64,000 bases of DNA. Origin: CALBPI01 sp039814545. Its GTDB lineage: Bacteria > Pseudomonadota > Gammaproteobacteria > Steroidobacterales > Woeseiaceae. Position 1 is the stretch's first letter. Every line of letters begins with the position of its first letter. The notes beneath the pieces were generated by a model that had not been told where the DNA came from, searched no databases, and was given only the letters and a program-made list of their open reading frames with translations. The translations under genes were made by a program, and so were the position numbers. The stretch covers positions 105,205-169,204 of the forward strand of contig JBCCBB010000001.1 in assembly GCA_039814545.1 (NCBI GenBank). The letters are read 5' to 3'. Below are positions 33,825 to 41,875 of the stretch, piece by piece.

Positions 33825-34841
33825 TTAGTCAGCAATCTTCACAATTTGCTTACCGAAATTCTGGCCCGTCATGAGTCCCATGAAGGCAGCCGGCGCCTGC
33901 GCCAGGCCGTCGGCGACGCTCTCGCGGTACTCGAGCTTGCCCGCTGCAAGCCATTCCCGGCATTGCTGGTCCCAGGCCGGCGCGTGCTCGAGGTGGTTCG
34001 AGACGATGAAGCCTTCCATGCGCACGCTGCGCCCGATCAAGGCTGTCATGCCGCGCGGACCCGGTGGCATCTCCTCGGGGCGCGCGTTGTAATTGGCGAT
34101 CATGCCGCACAGCGCGATGCGACCGAACGGCGCCATATTCCAAATTGCGGCCTCGAGCATGTCGCCACCCACGTTTTCGAAGTTGACGTCGATGCCTTTG
34201 GGGAAGGCCTTGTGCACGGTTGCGTGGATCGAGTCGACGTTCTTGTAGTTAAACGCAACATCGAAGCCCAGTGAATCGCGCAACCACGCCACCTTGTCGT
34301 CACTGCCCGCGCTGCCAACGACGTAACAGCCCTGGTTGCGGGCGATCTGCCCCACGACAGACCCGACGGCGCCCGACGCCGCCGACACCAGGACCGCGTC
34401 ACCGGGCTTGCAGGCGCCAACCACATTGAGTCCGACCCAGGCCGTGAGGCCCGGCATGCCCAGGATGCCCAGGTGGTAGGACAGCGGCAGATCGCCGGCC
34501 ACGACGGGCCGTAGCGCGCGACCGTCCGCGATGGAGAACTGCTCCCAGCCCAGCATGCCCATCACCGTGTCGCCCTCAGCGTAGCCCTCCGCGCGGCTGG
34601 CGACGACCTCGCCAACCACACCGCCCTGCAAAGGCGCACCGATCTCGAAAGGCGGTACGTAGCTCTTCACATCATTCATACGACCGCGCATGTAGGGGTC
34701 GACGGAGAGAAACAGGTTGCGGACGAGGACTTCGCCATCGCCGGGCTCGCCGACGGGCTGCTCGTCAAAGTCGAAGACGTCATCAGTAACGGGGCCGACG
34801 GGACGTTGCTTGAGCAAAACGCGGTGATTGGTCTGGGTCAT
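33825..34841 (-). CDS. curA: NADPH-dependent alkenal/one oxidoreductase, CurA-like (MDR superfamily)
   Basis: 338 residues of the zinc-independent medium-chain reductase group (prostaglandin reductase / leukotriene B4 dehydrogenase / CurA). Family segments: FLSVDPYMRGRM, GMPGLTAWVGL, VSAASGAVGSVVGQIA (nucleotide motif) and NVGGDMLEAAIW. It reduces alpha,beta-unsaturated aldehydes or ketones with NADPH. First of two genes with ggt; divergent from the TSUP permease gene. Confidence 0.9.
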   Translation of the reverse strand: MTQTNHRVLLKQRPVGPVTDDVFDFDEQPVGEPGDGEVLVRNLFLSVDPYMRGRMNDVKSYVPPFEIGAPLQGGVVGEVVASRAEGYAEGDTVMGMLGWEQFSIADGRALRPVVAGDLPLSYHLGILGMPGLTAWVGLNVVGACKPGDAVLVSAASGAVGSVVGQIARNQGCYVVGSAGSDDKVAWLRDSLGFDVAFNYKNVDSIHATVHKAFPKGIDVNFENVGGDMLEAAIWNMAPFGRIALCGMIANYNARPEEMPPGPRGMTALIGRSVRMEGFIVSNHLEHAPAWDQQCREWLAAGKLEYRESVADGLAQAPAAFMGLMTGQNFGKQIVKIAD

Positions 34842-34906
34842 AGTGATGTGCGCGCGTTAGAAAACGGGCAGCCATTATACTGAAGACCCCCAGCCTCCGA
34901 CGCCGC

Positions 34907-35719
34907 ATGCCCACTGACACGCTGACTTCGCTTGCCCCCCTGCTTGGCGCCGGACTCGCCGCCGGACTCGTGGCCGGACTGCTCGGTGTGGGCGGCGGGA
35001 TTGTCATGGTACCGATCCTGAGCCTGGTCTTACCCGCGCTGGGTGCTGACGAGGCTGTGTCGATGCATATGGCGGTCGCAAGCTCCCTGGCCGTCATCGT
35101 GCTCACGTCGCTTGTTTCTGCCCGTGCGCACGCCAAACGCGGCGGCGTCGATCTGGAAACTGCGCGACTCTGGGCGCTACCGATTGCCGCCGGCGCGCTC
35201 GCCGGCGCGCTCGCCGCGCGTTACCTCTCGGGTGATGCCCTGCGCGTGCTGTTCGCGGTTCTGGCAGCGGCCGTGGGCACCCGATTCTTGTTGGGGCGGC
35301 CCGCACCTGAGGCGACACTGAATTGGTCGCGCACGCTTCGACGGATTGCCGCGACCGTCATCGGCGTCCTGTCCGCCTGGCTGGGTATCGGTGGCGGCAC
35401 CTTCGCGGTCCCAGTCCTTCACGGTGTCGGCTTACCCATGCACCGCGCCGTTGGCACAGCCGCGCTGCTGGGCTTCTTCGTCGCGCTGCCGGGCGCCATT
35501 GGCTTCGGCATCAGTGGGCTCAGTGTCGATGGCCGCCTCGCCCACAGTGTGGGCTACCTGCACCTACCGGCCGTGCTCGTGCTGGCCTCAGGCGCCGTGC
35601 TGCTGGCCCCGGTGGGCGCCCGTTTGGCGCACGCGATGCCCCAACTGCAGCTGCGGCGGGTTTTTGGCGTTTTTCTGCTGCTGGCGGCGGCCAGTATGAT
35701 GTCAAAAGCCCTGGCCTGA
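34907..35719 (+). CDS. TauE/SafE (TSUP) family membrane permease
   Basis: 270 residues with about eight hydrophobic helices in two repeats. The glycine-rich GLLGVGGGIVMVPIL near residue 26 and WLGIGGGTFAVPVL near residue 160 are the two family repeats. Members export sulfite, sulfoacetate or other small organic anions; the substrate is not predictable here. A TATACT box lies at 34876-34881. The downstream gap has only a weak GC hairpin with a four-T run at about 35770-35787. Confidence 0.92.
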   Translation: MPTDTLTSLAPLLGAGLAAGLVAGLLGVGGGIVMVPILSLVLPALGADEAVSMHMAVASSLAVIVLTSLVSARAHAKRGGVDLETARLWALPIAAGALAGALAARYLSGDALRVLFAVLAAAVGTRFLLGRPAPEATLNWSRTLRRIAATVIGVLSAWLGIGGGTFAVPVLHGVGLPMHRAVGTAALLGFFVALPGAIGFGISGLSVDGRLAHSVGYLHLPAVLVLASGAVLLAPVGARLAHAMPQLQLRRVFGVFLLLAAASMMSKALA

Positions 35720-35882
35720 TGGCTGCGGCACCAGAGGCCGCCTGATACACTCGCCGCGGCGAAAGTGGTGCCGATTTCGGCCCTTTTGCCACATTAGTGT
35801 GATATCCGGCGGCATCGCCGGGTCATCGATTCGTGACGGGAACGCCTAAGGGGACAGGTATGCCGGGTACGGAGCACTCACA

Positions 35883-36683
35883 ATGACCGTTAGCGCACAT
35901 CGACAGGACACGTACACCGCGCCCTGGTCTCCGGAATTGGCCGCTGCCATCGAGCAGGAGCAAGGCAATTACCGGCTCAGACTGGCGCGCCCGGACGAAC
36001 TCGACGCCGTGTTCAATCTGCGCTTCCGCATCTTCAATCTCGAGCTCGATGAGGGCCTCGAGGCGGCCTATGCCACCGAGCGAGACGAGGACGGTTTTGA
36101 CCGCCAGTGTCACCACCTGCTTGTCGAAGCAATCGACACGGGCCACGTCGTCGGCACCTACCGCATGCAGAGTCGCGCCATGGCGCAAGCGGGCGCGGGC
36201 TTTTACTCCGCCGCAGAGTTTCACATCGAAGCGCTCGGTGACTCGGTACTGAGCCGTGCGGTCGAGCTGGGGCGCGCCTGCATCGAGAGCGAGCACCGCA
36301 ACACGCGCGTACTGTTCCTGCTCTGGCGTGGGCTTGCCGCCTATATGTTGGCGGGTCAGCACCGCTGGTTCTTCGGCTGTTGTTCGCTGACGAGCCAGGA
36401 CCCGCTCGAAGGCCACCGACTACACCGCAAATTGCGCGAGACCGGCGTGCTCGACCCCGAGCACAACGTCGGCGTTCAGCCCGACTACCGTTGTAACGGC
36501 GGCGACGACGGTGGCAAAGCGCCCAAGCTGCCCAAACTTATGCGGCTCTACCTGGCCTATGGCGCCCGCATCGCATCGGGGCCTGCACTCGATGCCGAGT
36601 TCAAGACCATCGACTTTCTTGCCTTGTTCGATCTCGAGACACTCAGCAAGCAGCACCGGCGCATGTTTCTGGAGCCTGTCTGA
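35883..36683 (+). CDS. olsB: OlsB-like N-acyltransferase (GNAT-fold, ornithine lipid type)
   Basis: 266 residues of the family that transfers a 3-hydroxyacyl chain from ACP to the alpha-amino group of ornithine or another amino acid, the first step of ornithine lipid synthesis. Seen: the lead RLARPDELDAVFNLRFRIFN, VVGTYRMQSR, ELGRACIESEHRN and FGCCSLTSQDP, all typical of OlsB. It is followed 1 base later by the OlsA-like gene, the order found in known ornithine-lipid loci. The amino acid used is inferred, not shown. Confidence 0.88.
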   Translation: MTVSAHRQDTYTAPWSPELAAAIEQEQGNYRLRLARPDELDAVFNLRFRIFNLELDEGLEAAYATERDEDGFDRQCHHLLVEAIDTGHVVGTYRMQSRAMAQAGAGFYSAAEFHIEALGDSVLSRAVELGRACIESEHRNTRVLFLLWRGLAAYMLAGQHRWFFGCCSLTSQDPLEGHRLHRKLRETGVLDPEHNVGVQPDYRCNGGDDGGKAPKLPKLMRLYLAYGARIASGPALDAEFKTIDFLALFDLETLSKQHRRMFLEPV

Positions 36684-36684
36684 C

Positions 36685-37530
36685 GTGAGCGCTCCGGATT
36701 CGTTTGCGCCAAGCCTGTGGCGGCGTCTGGTGGCGCTGGTCCGCCTCACACTCATTGTGGCGGGCACGTTCATCGTCGCCGTGTCGCTCGCGCTGCTGCG
36801 ACTCGTGACGTTTGGCGCTGTGCGTCGGCGCATTCGCAGCTTCTTTTTTTCGACCTGGTCGCGCCTCATGATTGGCATCCTCGGTGGGCGCACCGAAGTG
36901 CACGGCACACCACCCCGGTCGCCGTTTTTTCTCGTTAGCAATCACCTAAGCTACCTCGACATTCTGGCGCTCGCGCAAGTGACACCCACAGTATTTGTAT
37001 CCAAGTCCGAGGTGGCGTCTTGGCCCGTGATCGGCTGGCTCACGCGCTTAGCCGACACGCTCTACATCCGGCGCGCGAAGAAGAGTGACATCCCGAAAAC
37101 GAACGCGGCGATTGCGAACACCTATGCCCGTGGTGACAGCGTTGCGCTGTTCCCCGAAGGCACCAGCAGCGAGTCCGACTTCGTCTTGCCGGTGCGTCCG
37201 CCTCTGCTCGAGGTCGCGGCAAGCCATCGGATCCCCGTCTCCGTGGCGGCGCTCTACTTCGAAACAGAGAACGGCGACCCACACGCGCACCGCGCGATCT
37301 GCTATTACGGCGATATGGTTTTCGCGAGCCACGTGTGGCGGCTGCTGCATCTGCGTGGATTCACGATTACCATCCGCTTCGCGCAAGACACGGTTTGCGC
37401 CGAGGACCGAAAGACGCTGGCGCTAAAAGTGCAGCGCGCGATTTACACCCTGCAACTCGAAAACCCGCCTGCTGCGCACGTTCCTCGCGACATTATTGCA
37501 GCCGCAAATCCCGGGCTCGTAGAACCATGA
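36685..37530 (+). CDS. olsA: OlsA-like 1-acyl-sn-glycerol-3-phosphate acyltransferase family protein
   Basis: 281 residues from the GTG at 36685. One N-terminal membrane helix (about residues 15-38), then the PlsC domain: catalytic HX4D motif in SNHLSYLDI, FPEGTSSESDFVLP, and SVAALYFETENGD. In OlsA the second acyl chain is O-linked to the hydroxyl of the first. The gene overlaps the DinB-fold gene by 4 bases. A role as an ordinary lysophosphatidate acyltransferase cannot be excluded. Confidence 0.88.
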   Translation: MSAPDSFAPSLWRRLVALVRLTLIVAGTFIVAVSLALLRLVTFGAVRRRIRSFFFSTWSRLMIGILGGRTEVHGTPPRSPFFLVSNHLSYLDILALAQVTPTVFVSKSEVASWPVIGWLTRLADTLYIRRAKKSDIPKTNAAIANTYARGDSVALFPEGTSSESDFVLPVRPPLLEVAASHRIPVSVAALYFETENGDPHAHRAICYYGDMVFASHVWRLLHLRGFTITIRFAQDTVCAEDRKTLALKVQRAIYTLQLENPPAAHVPRDIIAAANPGLVEP

Positions 37531-38063
37531 CGACATCTTTTCCGAAACCCGCGCTGGTCGCGCTGTGCGACGATAACGACCGCTGCCTGGCCGCGCTGTC
37601 CGATCTCGTGGGCCAAATCGCTGGCGCCAACTATAGCCGCCCCGTGACGCCTTGTGACGCTGGTATCGGCGCTCACGTTCGTCATGTCCTTGATCACTAC
37701 GACGCCCTGCTGCAAGGCATCAAGACGGGTGTCGTGAATTACGACGCACGCGCACGCTGCCCCGAAACGGAAACGGACGCCGACACGGCGTTGGACCGTA
37801 TCGCCTTCGCACGTCATGCCATACGCGCACTAGGCGACACGCCCGGTGACGCCCCGTTGTCCGTGTGTCTCGACTGCGGCACGGGTGGGACGCGCCCGAC
37901 GCCGTCCACGCTGGCCCGCGAGCTGCAATTCCTGGTGAGCCATACTGTCCATCATGACGCGCTCATCGCTGCGGCCGCACGTACGCTGGGTGCGACCATG
38001 GAAGACGGCTTCGGCGTCGCACCGTCGACGCTCAAGGCAAACGCCTCGACTCAGACTGGCTGA
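37527..38063 (+). CDS. DinB-fold metal-binding protein
   Basis: 178 residues forming a predicted four-helix bundle. Histidines sit where DinB-fold proteins bind metal: HVRHVLDHYDALL near residue 50 and SHTVHHDALI near residue 143. Members range from thiol-dependent S-transferases and maleylpyruvate isomerases to proteins of unknown role; none can be assigned. Coupled by 4-base overlap to the OlsA-like gene and 9 bases before the fusion gene, so it probably serves the same pathway. Confidence 0.75.
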   Translation: MTTSFPKPALVALCDDNDRCLAALSDLVGQIAGANYSRPVTPCDAGIGAHVRHVLDHYDALLQGIKTGVVNYDARARCPETETDADTALDRIAFARHAIRALGDTPGDAPLSVCLDCGTGGTRPTPSTLARELQFLVSHTVHHDALIAAAARTLGATMEDGFGVAPSTLKANASTQTG

Positions 38064-38072
38064 CACGCCACC

Positions 38073-40598
38073 ATGCGCCGCTGGCTTCTGGCCGCGTGGC
38101 TCGTGGCGCTTGTCGCTTCGAATGCCTGGAGACTGACTCACCCACCCGAGACCGTTGCCGGCGACGATCAGGCACTTGTCGACGTCGCCACACGCGTCGG
38201 AGCCGCGCAGCTCGATGCGATCACACGCATCCCCTACCGCGATTACGGGGACCCGGCCGCCGCGCAACCACCCGTCTTGCTCGTGCATGGCACCCCTGTG
38301 GCGTCACGTGCCATGTCCGGCCTGGCGCGCGGCTTGTCCGCAGACTTTCGTGTCATCGCACCCGACTTGCCAGGGTTTGGCAGCGCAGCCGAAGCCATTC
38401 CCGACTACTCGAGTATCACGCACGGGCGCTACCTTCTGGACCTGATGGACGCGTTGGCGATCGACCGCGCCCATCTTGTCGTCTACAGCCAAGGCGGTGC
38501 GGCGGGCATCACGCTGACAGACCTGGCGCCCGAACGCGTGGTCTCGCTGACACTCGTATCGGCGATCGGGCTGCAGGAGTACGAGCTGTTCGGCAGCTAT
38601 CGCGGCAACCACATCGTTTACGACGGCCAGCACGCCGTTTTTGCCGCGCTGCGTTGGCTCACGCCCCACTTTGGCTATTTCGATAACGCCATTCTAGGGC
38701 GCGGCTACACGCGCAATCTTCAAGACACCGATCAGCGCGTGATCGAACCGATGCTTCGGCGACTGCAACCGCCCGTGCACATCGTTCACGGGCGCGACGA
38801 CGGCCTCGTCCCGCTGGCGGCAGCGCAGGCGCACTGGCGACTCGTGCCGCAATCCGAGCTCACGCTGATCGAGGGCGGCCACGAACCCGCCTACGCGGAT
38901 CCCGACCGGGTCACCGAAGTTGTTCTTCCCTTCCTCGACCGCGTCACACGTGGCGACACCGCGAGCCGCACCACGGCGGACCCCGATCGTGTGCAACAGG
39001 CCAACGGCGCCATGCCGGCTCTGGAACGCAGCCGACTTGCGGGCGCCGCACTCATCGTGCTCTTACTCGCGCTGGTCGTTGCTACCTATATCAGTGAGGA
39101 CTTAACCTGCATCACGGCAGGACTGCTTGTTGCACAAGGCATCGTCGGCTTCGTACCGGCGACACTCGCGTGCCTTGTCGGGATCTTCACAAGTGACCTG
39201 GCCCTGTTCGCCGCGGGACGTTGGCTGGGCCGACCAGCACTGGCGCGCATGGTGTCACCTGACCGCATGCGCATGGCGTCGAGTTGGTTGCGTGATCGTG
39301 GTCCGCTCGTGATTCTGGCCAGTCGATTCTTGCCCGGCACACGACTGCCGACTTACACGGCCGCCGGTGCGTTGCACATGCCCTGGTTGCGTTTCGCGGG
39401 CTACTTTGCCGCAGCGACTGTTCTCTGGACGCCACTACTAGTGGGTGCCGCTGCCGCCTGGGGCGAAGTGGCGCAACGCGCCTTTGAACGCTACGCCGCG
39501 TTCGGCGTGTGGCTGATCGTCGGCGGCGCTATTGTGTTGTGGCTGCTTGTGCACTACGGCCTGCCCGCGCTGACGCACAGCGGTCGCAGACAGTTGGTCG
39601 GACGCTGGCGGCGCATTCGGAACTTTGAGTTCTGGCCCCGCTGGGCGTTTTACCCGCCCGTAGTTCTTGACGGCATCCTGCAAGCATTACGCTACCGCTC
39701 TGTGTCGCTGTTTACGCTCGCCAACCCCGGTATGCCACTCGGTGGTCTCGTGGGCGAGTCCAAGTCGGAAATTCTTGAACAGCTCGAATCGAGCGGCAAC
39801 GTCGTACCTTTCGCGCGCGTGCCCACAGGTGATCGCGCGCGCAGGCTCGACACGGTCGCCGGTTTTGCGGCGCGCGAAGGTTGGCCCGTCGTGATCAAAC
39901 CCGACCTGGGCGAACGCGGCAAAGACGTCGGGTTTGTGAACAGTGCTTTGGAAGCCGGCGAGTATCTCGACGCCCACGCGGGCCCGCTCATCGTGCAGCG
40001 CAAAGCGACCGGCATCGAGTTTGGCGTGTTCTACATTCGCGAGCCTGACGCGGAGACCGGCACCGTATTCTCGATCACGCGCAAGGGCCAGACGACGGTA
40101 ACCGGTGACGGCCGACGTCGTTTGTCGGACCTCATACTCGACGACGAACGTGCCGTTTGCATGGCGCCCTACTTCCTGCGCGAGCATGCGAGCCGACTCG
40201 ACGAGGTGCCTGGCGCAGGCGAGCGCGTTGTGCTCAACGCCATCGGCACACACAGCCGCGGCAGCCTGTTCACTGACGCCGGCGTCCTGGGCACGCCCGA
40301 GCTTACCGCGGAGATCGACCGTATCAGCAAGCACTTCGAGGGCTTCTACCTGGGGCGCTACGACCTCATGGTCGACAACGACGAGGCATTGAGCGGCGGG
40401 CACGATGTGCGCATCATCGAGCTCAACGGCGTGAGCAGTGAAGCGACGCACATCTATGATCCTGCGCTGTCCGTCTGGAATGCCTGGCGTGTCACCCTGT
40501 CGCAATGGCGTATAGCTTGGCGCATCGGCGCCGCCGTGCGCGCGCAGGGCACGCCGCCGCCTGGACCCAGAGCGCTGCTGCGCGCCTTGTTCGGCTAG
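38073..40598 (+). CDS. alpha/beta hydrolase - DedA (VTT) - ATP-grasp fusion protein
   Basis: 841 residues joining three modules normally separate. Residues 4-20: membrane anchor. About 45-295: alpha/beta hydrolase with LLVHGTPV oxyanion loop, nucleophile Ser139 in VYSQGG (first Gly of GxSxG is Val), Asp242 or 243 in HGRDDG, and His270 in GGHEPAYA. About 318-495: DedA/VTT membrane domain with EDLTCITAG, FTSDLALFAAGRWLG and ASRFLPGTRLPTYTAAG. About 505-841: ATP-grasp-like ligase with FEFWPRWAFYPPV, GESKSEIL, Lys609 in VVIKPDLGERGKD, GIEFGVFY and Glu783/Asn785 in IIELNGVSSEATHIYDP. Inferred to couple lipid movement, hydrolysis and ATP-driven ligation. Product unknown. Confidence 0.88.
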   Translation: MRRWLLAAWLVALVASNAWRLTHPPETVAGDDQALVDVATRVGAAQLDAITRIPYRDYGDPAAAQPPVLLVHGTPVASRAMSGLARGLSADFRVIAPDLPGFGSAAEAIPDYSSITHGRYLLDLMDALAIDRAHLVVYSQGGAAGITLTDLAPERVVSLTLVSAIGLQEYELFGSYRGNHIVYDGQHAVFAALRWLTPHFGYFDNAILGRGYTRNLQDTDQRVIEPMLRRLQPPVHIVHGRDDGLVPLAAAQAHWRLVPQSELTLIEGGHEPAYADPDRVTEVVLPFLDRVTRGDTASRTTADPDRVQQANGAMPALERSRLAGAALIVLLLALVVATYISEDLTCITAGLLVAQGIVGFVPATLACLVGIFTSDLALFAAGRWLGRPALARMVSPDRMRMASSWLRDRGPLVILASRFLPGTRLPTYTAAGALHMPWLRFAGYFAAATVLWTPLLVGAAAAWGEVAQRAFERYAAFGVWLIVGGAIVLWLLVHYGLPALTHSGRRQLVGRWRRIRNFEFWPRWAFYPPVVLDGILQALRYRSVSLFTLANPGMPLGGLVGESKSEILEQLESSGNVVPFARVPTGDRARRLDTVAGFAAREGWPVVIKPDLGERGKDVGFVNSALEAGEYLDAHAGPLIVQRKATGIEFGVFYIREPDAETGTVFSITRKGQTTVTGDGRRRLSDLILDDERAVCMAPYFLREHASRLDEVPGAGERVVLNAIGTHSRGSLFTDAGVLGTPELTAEIDRISKHFEGFYLGRYDLMVDNDEALSGGHDVRIIELNGVSSEATHIYDPALSVWNAWRVTLSQWRIAWRIGAAVRAQGTPPPGPRALLRALFG

Positions 40599-40623
40599 CG
40601 CCGGGCTTTGGTACCATCGTTCC

Positions 40624-41490
40624 ATGCTGACGCGATTCCTAGCCGCCCTATTGCTCGCACTGCCGCCGATCAGCGGCACCGCAGCCGCGACCGATGGACT
40701 CGACACGATCAGCAATCTGTTACGCGACTACCAACTCGAAACGGGCGTGCCGGTTGCAGACCTGGATCGACGCAGCCTGACCCGCCTCGCGAACGGCGAG
40801 ACGCTGCAGCGTAAGGTCAAAGTCACGCGCTCTATTGCTGGCGACGATGACACCACCACGGTGCGCATCATCGGCTACCGATTGATCGACAAGCCGCGTG
40901 AGCGACTCTGGCTTGCCGCGCTGGCGTTCGATGGCGGTTTTTCCGAGCGCCTCACGGAGCATCTTGTGCGCACGCACAATGACGGCGGCGCGAGCTGGTA
41001 CCAACACGTCGATATGCCCTGGCCTCTGCGCGACCGGCACTGGCTCATTCGAACGGGCAAAGGCGTCGCTCTGGCACGACGCATGGACAACAGAATCTGG
41101 GAGCACCACTGGCGACTCGAGCCGGATGCGAAAAGCCGTATCGCGGGGCTGCTCGGACAGACCGAGATCCCGGGCCTGGACCCCAACCGTGCGAGCAAGG
41201 CCGTGCAGCTGCCACTCAACAATGGCGCCTGGGTCATGGCCACACTCGACGACGCGAGAACGCTCGTTGTGGTGCATGCCACGATGGATATGGGCGGCGT
41301 TGTCCCCGACGTCCTCGTCAATCGCTATACGAAGAAGCAGCTGCAGTCGATGCTCGAGCGCATCGAAGCGCAGGCGGACACAGCCATGGAACAGTACGAC
41401 AGCGAGTACATCATCTACCGCGGTGACGGCACCGCGATCGCCCCATCCGCGGCGGCTGCGGCAACGCGCCCCGCTGAAGAGTCCTCCTGA
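40624..41490 (+). CDS. exported START/SRPBCC-like protein
   Basis: 288 residues with a Sec signal peptide (MLTRFLAALLLALPPISG, cleavage near TAAA). The mature part resembles START-domain lipid-binding proteins: RKVKVTRSIAGDD strand region, WYQHVDMPWPLRDRHWLI (aromatic-rich core) and a long C-terminal helix QLQSMLERIEAQADTAM. A periplasmic hydrophobic-ligand carrier is a reasonable inference. Its last base is the first base of the ferredoxin ATG. Confidence 0.7.
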   Translation: MLTRFLAALLLALPPISGTAAATDGLDTISNLLRDYQLETGVPVADLDRRSLTRLANGETLQRKVKVTRSIAGDDDTTTVRIIGYRLIDKPRERLWLAALAFDGGFSERLTEHLVRTHNDGGASWYQHVDMPWPLRDRHWLIRTGKGVALARRMDNRIWEHHWRLEPDAKSRIAGLLGQTEIPGLDPNRASKAVQLPLNNGAWVMATLDDARTLVVVHATMDMGGVVPDVLVNRYTKKQLQSMLERIEAQADTAMEQYDSEYIIYRGDGTAIAPSAAAAATRPAEESS

Positions 41491-41846
41491 TGAACGATGA
41501 CCGCGTCGCGGCGGGTGCCGAATCTTCGGGCACCGGCCAGGATCCTGATGACGCCGCACTGGCCAAGGTTGTGCGCAACCTGCGCCTCGGGCACCACCAG
41601 CGTCACATTTTTCTCTGCGTCGACCCCGAGACGCCCAAGTGCTGCGATCTCGAAGCGGGGCGAGCGTCCTGGCAGTTCTTGAAACGTCGTTTGCGCGAGC
41701 TCGGACTCGATGTCTCAGGGCAGATTTTCCGCTCCAAGGCAGGATGCCTGCGCGTCTGCCAGCAAGGCCCAATCGCCGTCGTTTACCCGGATGGCACCTG
41801 GTACCGCCGCTGCAGCCCCGAGGTGCTGGAGGACATCATTCAGTAG
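41490..41846 (+). CDS. thioredoxin-fold [2Fe-2S] ferredoxin
   Basis: 118 residues. Cysteines 43, 51/52, 86 and 90 (CVDPETPKCC and GCLRVC) follow the pattern of thioredoxin-like ferredoxins, with the diagnostic CxxxC late in the chain and a VVYPDGTWY strand. Cytoplasmic electron carrier; partner unknown. It ends the six-gene operon and faces the minus-strand TldD/MoxR operon 29 bases away. Confidence 0.85.
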   Translation: MNDDRVAAGAESSGTGQDPDDAALAKVVRNLRLGHHQRHIFLCVDPETPKCCDLEAGRASWQFLKRRLRELGLDVSGQIFRSKAGCLRVCQQGPIAVVYPDGTWYRRCSPEVLEDIIQ

Positions 41847-41875
41847 CACCTCATCGGGGTCACACCGGCGCTGCG

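Noticed and set aside
28103..34881. A shared regulon based on TATACT boxes before maiA, typA, moaA and the TSUP permease gene
   Set aside because: The hexamer is simply a good -10 box and no common flanking motif is seen.
35770..35787. Terminator after the TSUP permease gene
   Set aside because: The hairpin has only a 4-base stem and a four-T run; too weak to annotate.
39687..41772. Two long minus-strand frames opposite the fusion, START and ferredoxin genes
   Set aside because: They oppose coding regions with intact active-site motifs and have no family similarity.
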